A DNA stretch of 8,997 bases from an uncultured Flavihumibacter sp. (GTDB lineage Bacteria > Bacteroidota > Bacteroidia > Chitinophagales > Chitinophagaceae), in the NCBI GenBank assembly GCA_946482545.1, contig CAMLRX010000172.1, forward strand, positions 1-8,997. Reading direction: 5' to 3'. Shown piece after piece: positions 7,119 through 8,997 of this stretch. How positions within the stretch are numbered: position 1 is the stretch's first letter; each line of letters opens with the position of its first letter. The notes beneath the pieces were generated by a model. It made no database searches and was not told the origin of the DNA. It saw only the letters and a program-made list of their open reading frames with translations. The translations under genes were made by a program, and so were the position numbers.

Positions 7119-7144
7119 ACATGAATTTAAAAAAGTTTAAAATT

Positions 7145-7170
7145 ATTTGTCTATTATTTCAGTAGACTTT
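7145..7170. promoter_or_regulatory. Operator-like palindrome 1 (core 7149-7167)
   Basis: The core GTCTATTATTTCAGTAGAC has half-sites GTCTATT and, read on the other strand, GTCTACT (6 of 7 identical), with 5 bases between them. It is flanked by ATTT on the left and TTT on the right. It fills the space between the -33 and -7 boxes of the receptor promoter, so a bound protein would block RNA polymerase. The regulator is not identifiable from the site and no candidate gene is adjacent. Confidence 0.55.
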
Positions 7171-7179
7171 ATATATTTG
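7146..7179 (+). promoter_or_regulatory. Bacteroidota-type promoter for the TonB-dependent receptor gene
   Basis: TTTG at 7146-7149 (-33 box) is followed after 22 bases by TATATTTG at 7172-7179, an exact match to the Bacteroidota -7 consensus TAnnTTTG. The spacing is within the range reported for this phylum. Transcription should start around 7186, leaving a leader of about 30 bases before the ATG at 7218. The TTTG of each box is also the left edge of one of the two operator-like palindromes. Confidence 0.65.
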
Positions 7180-7200
7180 TCCACCAAAACAATAGACTTT
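7175..7200. promoter_or_regulatory. Operator-like palindrome 2 (core 7179-7197)
   Basis: The core GTCCACCAAAACAATAGAC repeats the layout of palindrome 1 exactly 30 bp downstream: same ATTT and TTT flanks, and 12 of 19 core positions identical, including GTC-A and TAGAC. Over the 26-base units 19 positions agree, and the disagreements fall in the middle and in the left half-site. It overlaps the last base of the -7 box and the predicted transcription start. The 30-bp period would put two bound dimers on nearly the same helix face. Confidence 0.5.
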
Positions 7201-7217
7201 TAAAATTCAGCAGCGCT

Positions 7218-8997
7218 ATGAGCAAAAAAATACAACTCAGCCTTCTCCTATTCTTCACTTTCAGTGCGGTTTTCGCCCAGGAAACATTGGAAGGAACAGT
7301 AAAAGACCAGAAAGGCTTCCCTGTAACCGGGGCAAGCGTAACCATAAAAGGATCGAATGTTTACGTTGTGGCCGATCCCGAGGGCAATTTCAAAATCCGT
7401 AAACCCGAACAACTTCCGGTTACCCTGCGGATCAGCTCTGTTGGTTTTACACAGCAGGATGTGGTAGTTACTACCGAAACGGCCCTCGCTCGGATAGCAA
7501 TCGTACTGATAGCTGATGAACAATTAAAGGAAGTGGTGATTTCCTCCCGCCGAAGACTGGAAACCGCACAATCTGTGCCCATCCCGATTACGGTAGTAGG
7601 TGGAGGACAGGTTGCGGACGCAGGTGCTTTTAACGTGAACAGGTTAAAAGAACTGGTGCCCACTGTACAACTCTATTCTTCCAACCCAAGAAATACTACT
7701 TTGAATGTGCGTGGACTCGGCTCCACTTTCGGACTTACCAACGACGGCATTGATCCCGGCGTAGGATTCTATGTGGATGGTGTTTATTATGCACGTCCCG
7801 CAGCCACCACACTCGATTTTATTGATATTGAACAAATAGAAGTACTGCGCGGCCCACAGGGAACATTGTTTGGAAAGAACACCACTGCAGGCGCTTTCAA
7901 CATTACCACCAGCGCCCCCACTTTTAAACCTGGCGCTAAGTTCGAAGTAAGTTACGGCAACTACGGTTACATACAGGCCAAAGCCTCTGTTACGGGTGGC
8001 ATCACGAAAAAGCTGGCCGGCAGGCTTTCCTTCTCCGGCACCCAAAGAGATGGCTTAATCGAAAACATCGCCACGCAGAAAAAGGTGAACGACCTCAACA
8101 ACCTTGGTGTGCGCGGCCAGTTGCTGTACGTTCCCAACGACCGCATCAAAATCACGCTGGCAGGAGACGCTACCCGGCAACGTCCCGATGGTTACGCCCA
8201 GGTAGTGGCCGGTGTAGTGCAAACGCAGCGCGCGGCATACCGCCAGTTCAACAACATCATCGCCGATCTCAACTACCAACTGCCCTCCCTCAATCCTTTC
8301 GACAGAATCATCGACCACAACACTACCTGGCGCTCCGGCAACGACCTCGGTGGCGTATCACTGAATATTGACGCGAAGGTTGGCAGGGGTACACTCACTT
8401 CTACCACCGCATGGCGCTACTGGAACTGGGATCCCTCTAACGACCGGGATTTCACGGGACTGGCCGTGCTCTCACTTTCACAGGCCACTTCCAAACACAA
8501 ACAATGGACACAGGAAATCCGCTACGCCGGTGATCTTTCGCCTAAACTCAGCGGCGTGATCGGCGCGTTCCTCATCGGACAGGACCTCAAAACCGATCCT
8601 TACCATATCGAAGAATCCGGCGATGCACAATGGCGTTTCTCCCAAAGCTCCACCAGCAATCTATGGAAAACACCAGGCCTGTTTGAAGGTTACGGCATCA
8701 GAACAAATTCAAGGCTTCAAAGCTTCGGCGCCGCCGTATTCGGTCAGCTAGACTGGGCCATCACCGAAAGACTACATGTACTCCCAGGCTTACGTTTCAA
8801 CTTCGATCAAAAAGAAGTGGACTATGACCGTCAAACCTATGGTGGACTACAAACATCTGATCCCGCATTGATTGCCTTAAAGAACGCGGTATACACCAAC
8901 CAGGCCTTTAAAGCCGATGTGGACGAGAGCAATCTTTCCGGGCAACTTACCGTCTCCTTTAAAGCCGCAGAAAAAGTGAATACATTCGCCACCTTCA
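7218..8997 (+). CDS. TonB-dependent outer-membrane receptor (partial at 3', runs off window)
   Basis: Open from the ATG at 7218 to the window end, at least 593 codons, no stop. A signal peptide (residues 1-20, cut 'VFA|Q') is followed by a CarboxypepD_reg-like domain (~24-98: 'LEGTVKDQKGFPVTGASVTI', 'DPEGNFKI', 'LRISSVGF'), a TonB-box-like segment 'LKEVVISS' (103-110), and the plug (~115-235) with 'LNVRGLGS' (162-169), 'GVGFYVDGVYYARP' (181-194) and 'IEVLRGPQGTLFGKNTTAGA' (207-226). From ~240 the alternating pattern of the beta-barrel begins ('KFEVSYGNYGY'). These are the domains of an energised transporter driven by TonB-ExbBD. The 'LRGPQGTLFGKNTTAGAFNIT' plug type is that of siderophore/vitamin-like receptors rather than classical SusC, so a SusD partner is not necessarily expected; the ligand is unknown. 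It is divergent from the truncated chrB gene and preceded by a promoter covered by two operator-like palindromes, so it is probably repressible. Confidence 0.93.
   Translation, partial: MSKKIQLSLLLFFTFSAVFAQETLEGTVKDQKGFPVTGASVTIKGSNVYVVADPEGNFKIRKPEQLPVTLRISSVGFTQQDVVVTTETALARIAIVLIADEQLKEVVISSRRRLETAQSVPIPITVVGGGQVADAGAFNVNRLKELVPTVQLYSSNPRNTTLNVRGLGSTFGLTNDGIDPGVGFYVDGVYYARPAATTLDFIDIEQIEVLRGPQGTLFGKNTTAGAFNITTSAPTFKPGAKFEVSYGNYGYIQAKASVTGGITKKLAGRLSFSGTQRDGLIENIATQKKVNDLNNLGVRGQLLYVPNDRIKITLAGDATRQRPDGYAQVVAGVVQTQRAAYRQFNNIIADLNYQLPSLNPFDRIIDHNTTWRSGNDLGGVSLNIDAKVGRGTLTSTTAWRYWNWDPSNDRDFTGLAVLSLSQATSKHKQWTQEIRYAGDLSPKLSGVIGAFLIGQDLKTDPYHIEESGDAQWRFSQSSTSNLWKTPGLFEGYGIRTNSRLQSFGAAVFGQLDWAITERLHVLPGLRFNFDQKEVDYDRQTYGGLQTSDPALIALKNAVYTNQAFKADVDESNLSGQLTVSFKAAEKVNTFATF

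Noticed and set aside
7644..8318. Minus-strand frames of 133 and 87 codons opposite the receptor gene
   Set aside because: The plus strand is continuously open with clear plug and barrel motifs, so these are antisense shadows.

Overview
The window looks like a chromosomal fragment from a Bacteroidota bacterium, most likely Chitinophagaceae or a relative. Grounds: an exact Bacteroidota-type promoter (TTTG, 22 bp, TATATTTG), a TonB-dependent receptor with an N-terminal carboxypeptidase-regulatory-like domain, a secreted DUF1680 glycosidase, a secreted sialate-O-acetylesterase-like protein, and weak or absent Shine-Dalgarno sequences. The assignment rests on family recognition from sequence, not on a search.

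Layout. 1-299 (+) is the 3' end of a gene that looks like malto-oligosyltrehalose synthase (treY). 300-455 is a convergent spacer with an 8-bp inverted repeat; a good candidate rho-independent terminator for treY lies at 456-489, inside the 3' end of the next gene. 456-1328 (-) is an AraC-family regulator with an N-terminal cupin. Across a 120-bp divergent spacer lies a likely two-gene operon (+): a phytanoyl-CoA dioxygenase-family Fe(II)/2-oxoglutarate oxygenase (1449-2261) and a secreted GH127/GH146-type beta-L-arabinofuranosidase (2296-4626). Converging on it, 20 bp away, is a secreted sialate-O-acetylesterase-like SGNH esterase (4647-6608, -). Together these four genes suggest a small glycan-processing locus (side-chain deacetylation and arabinofuranose release) under AraC control; no SusC/SusD pair is visible in it.

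6698-7118 (-) is a scar: the first ~95 codons of a ChrB-type chromate-resistance-domain protein run straight into the last ~40 codons of a sensor histidine kinase in another frame. The simplest reading is a deletion that removed the end of chrB, most of the kinase gene, and whatever lay between. A 6-bp inverted repeat brackets the join.

7119-7217 is a compact regulatory region: two related palindromic elements 30 bp apart sit on an exact Bacteroidota promoter. Downstream, 7218 to the window end (+), is a long open TonB-dependent outer-membrane receptor gene (at least 593 codons, no stop), with signal peptide, CarboxypepD_reg-like domain, TonB-box-like segment, plug and barrel start. It is not a typical SusC, and its ligand cannot be read from the sequence.

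The most interesting items are the chrB/kinase chimera and the double operator-promoter in front of the receptor. No tRNA, rRNA, CRISPR array or insertion sequence was seen.
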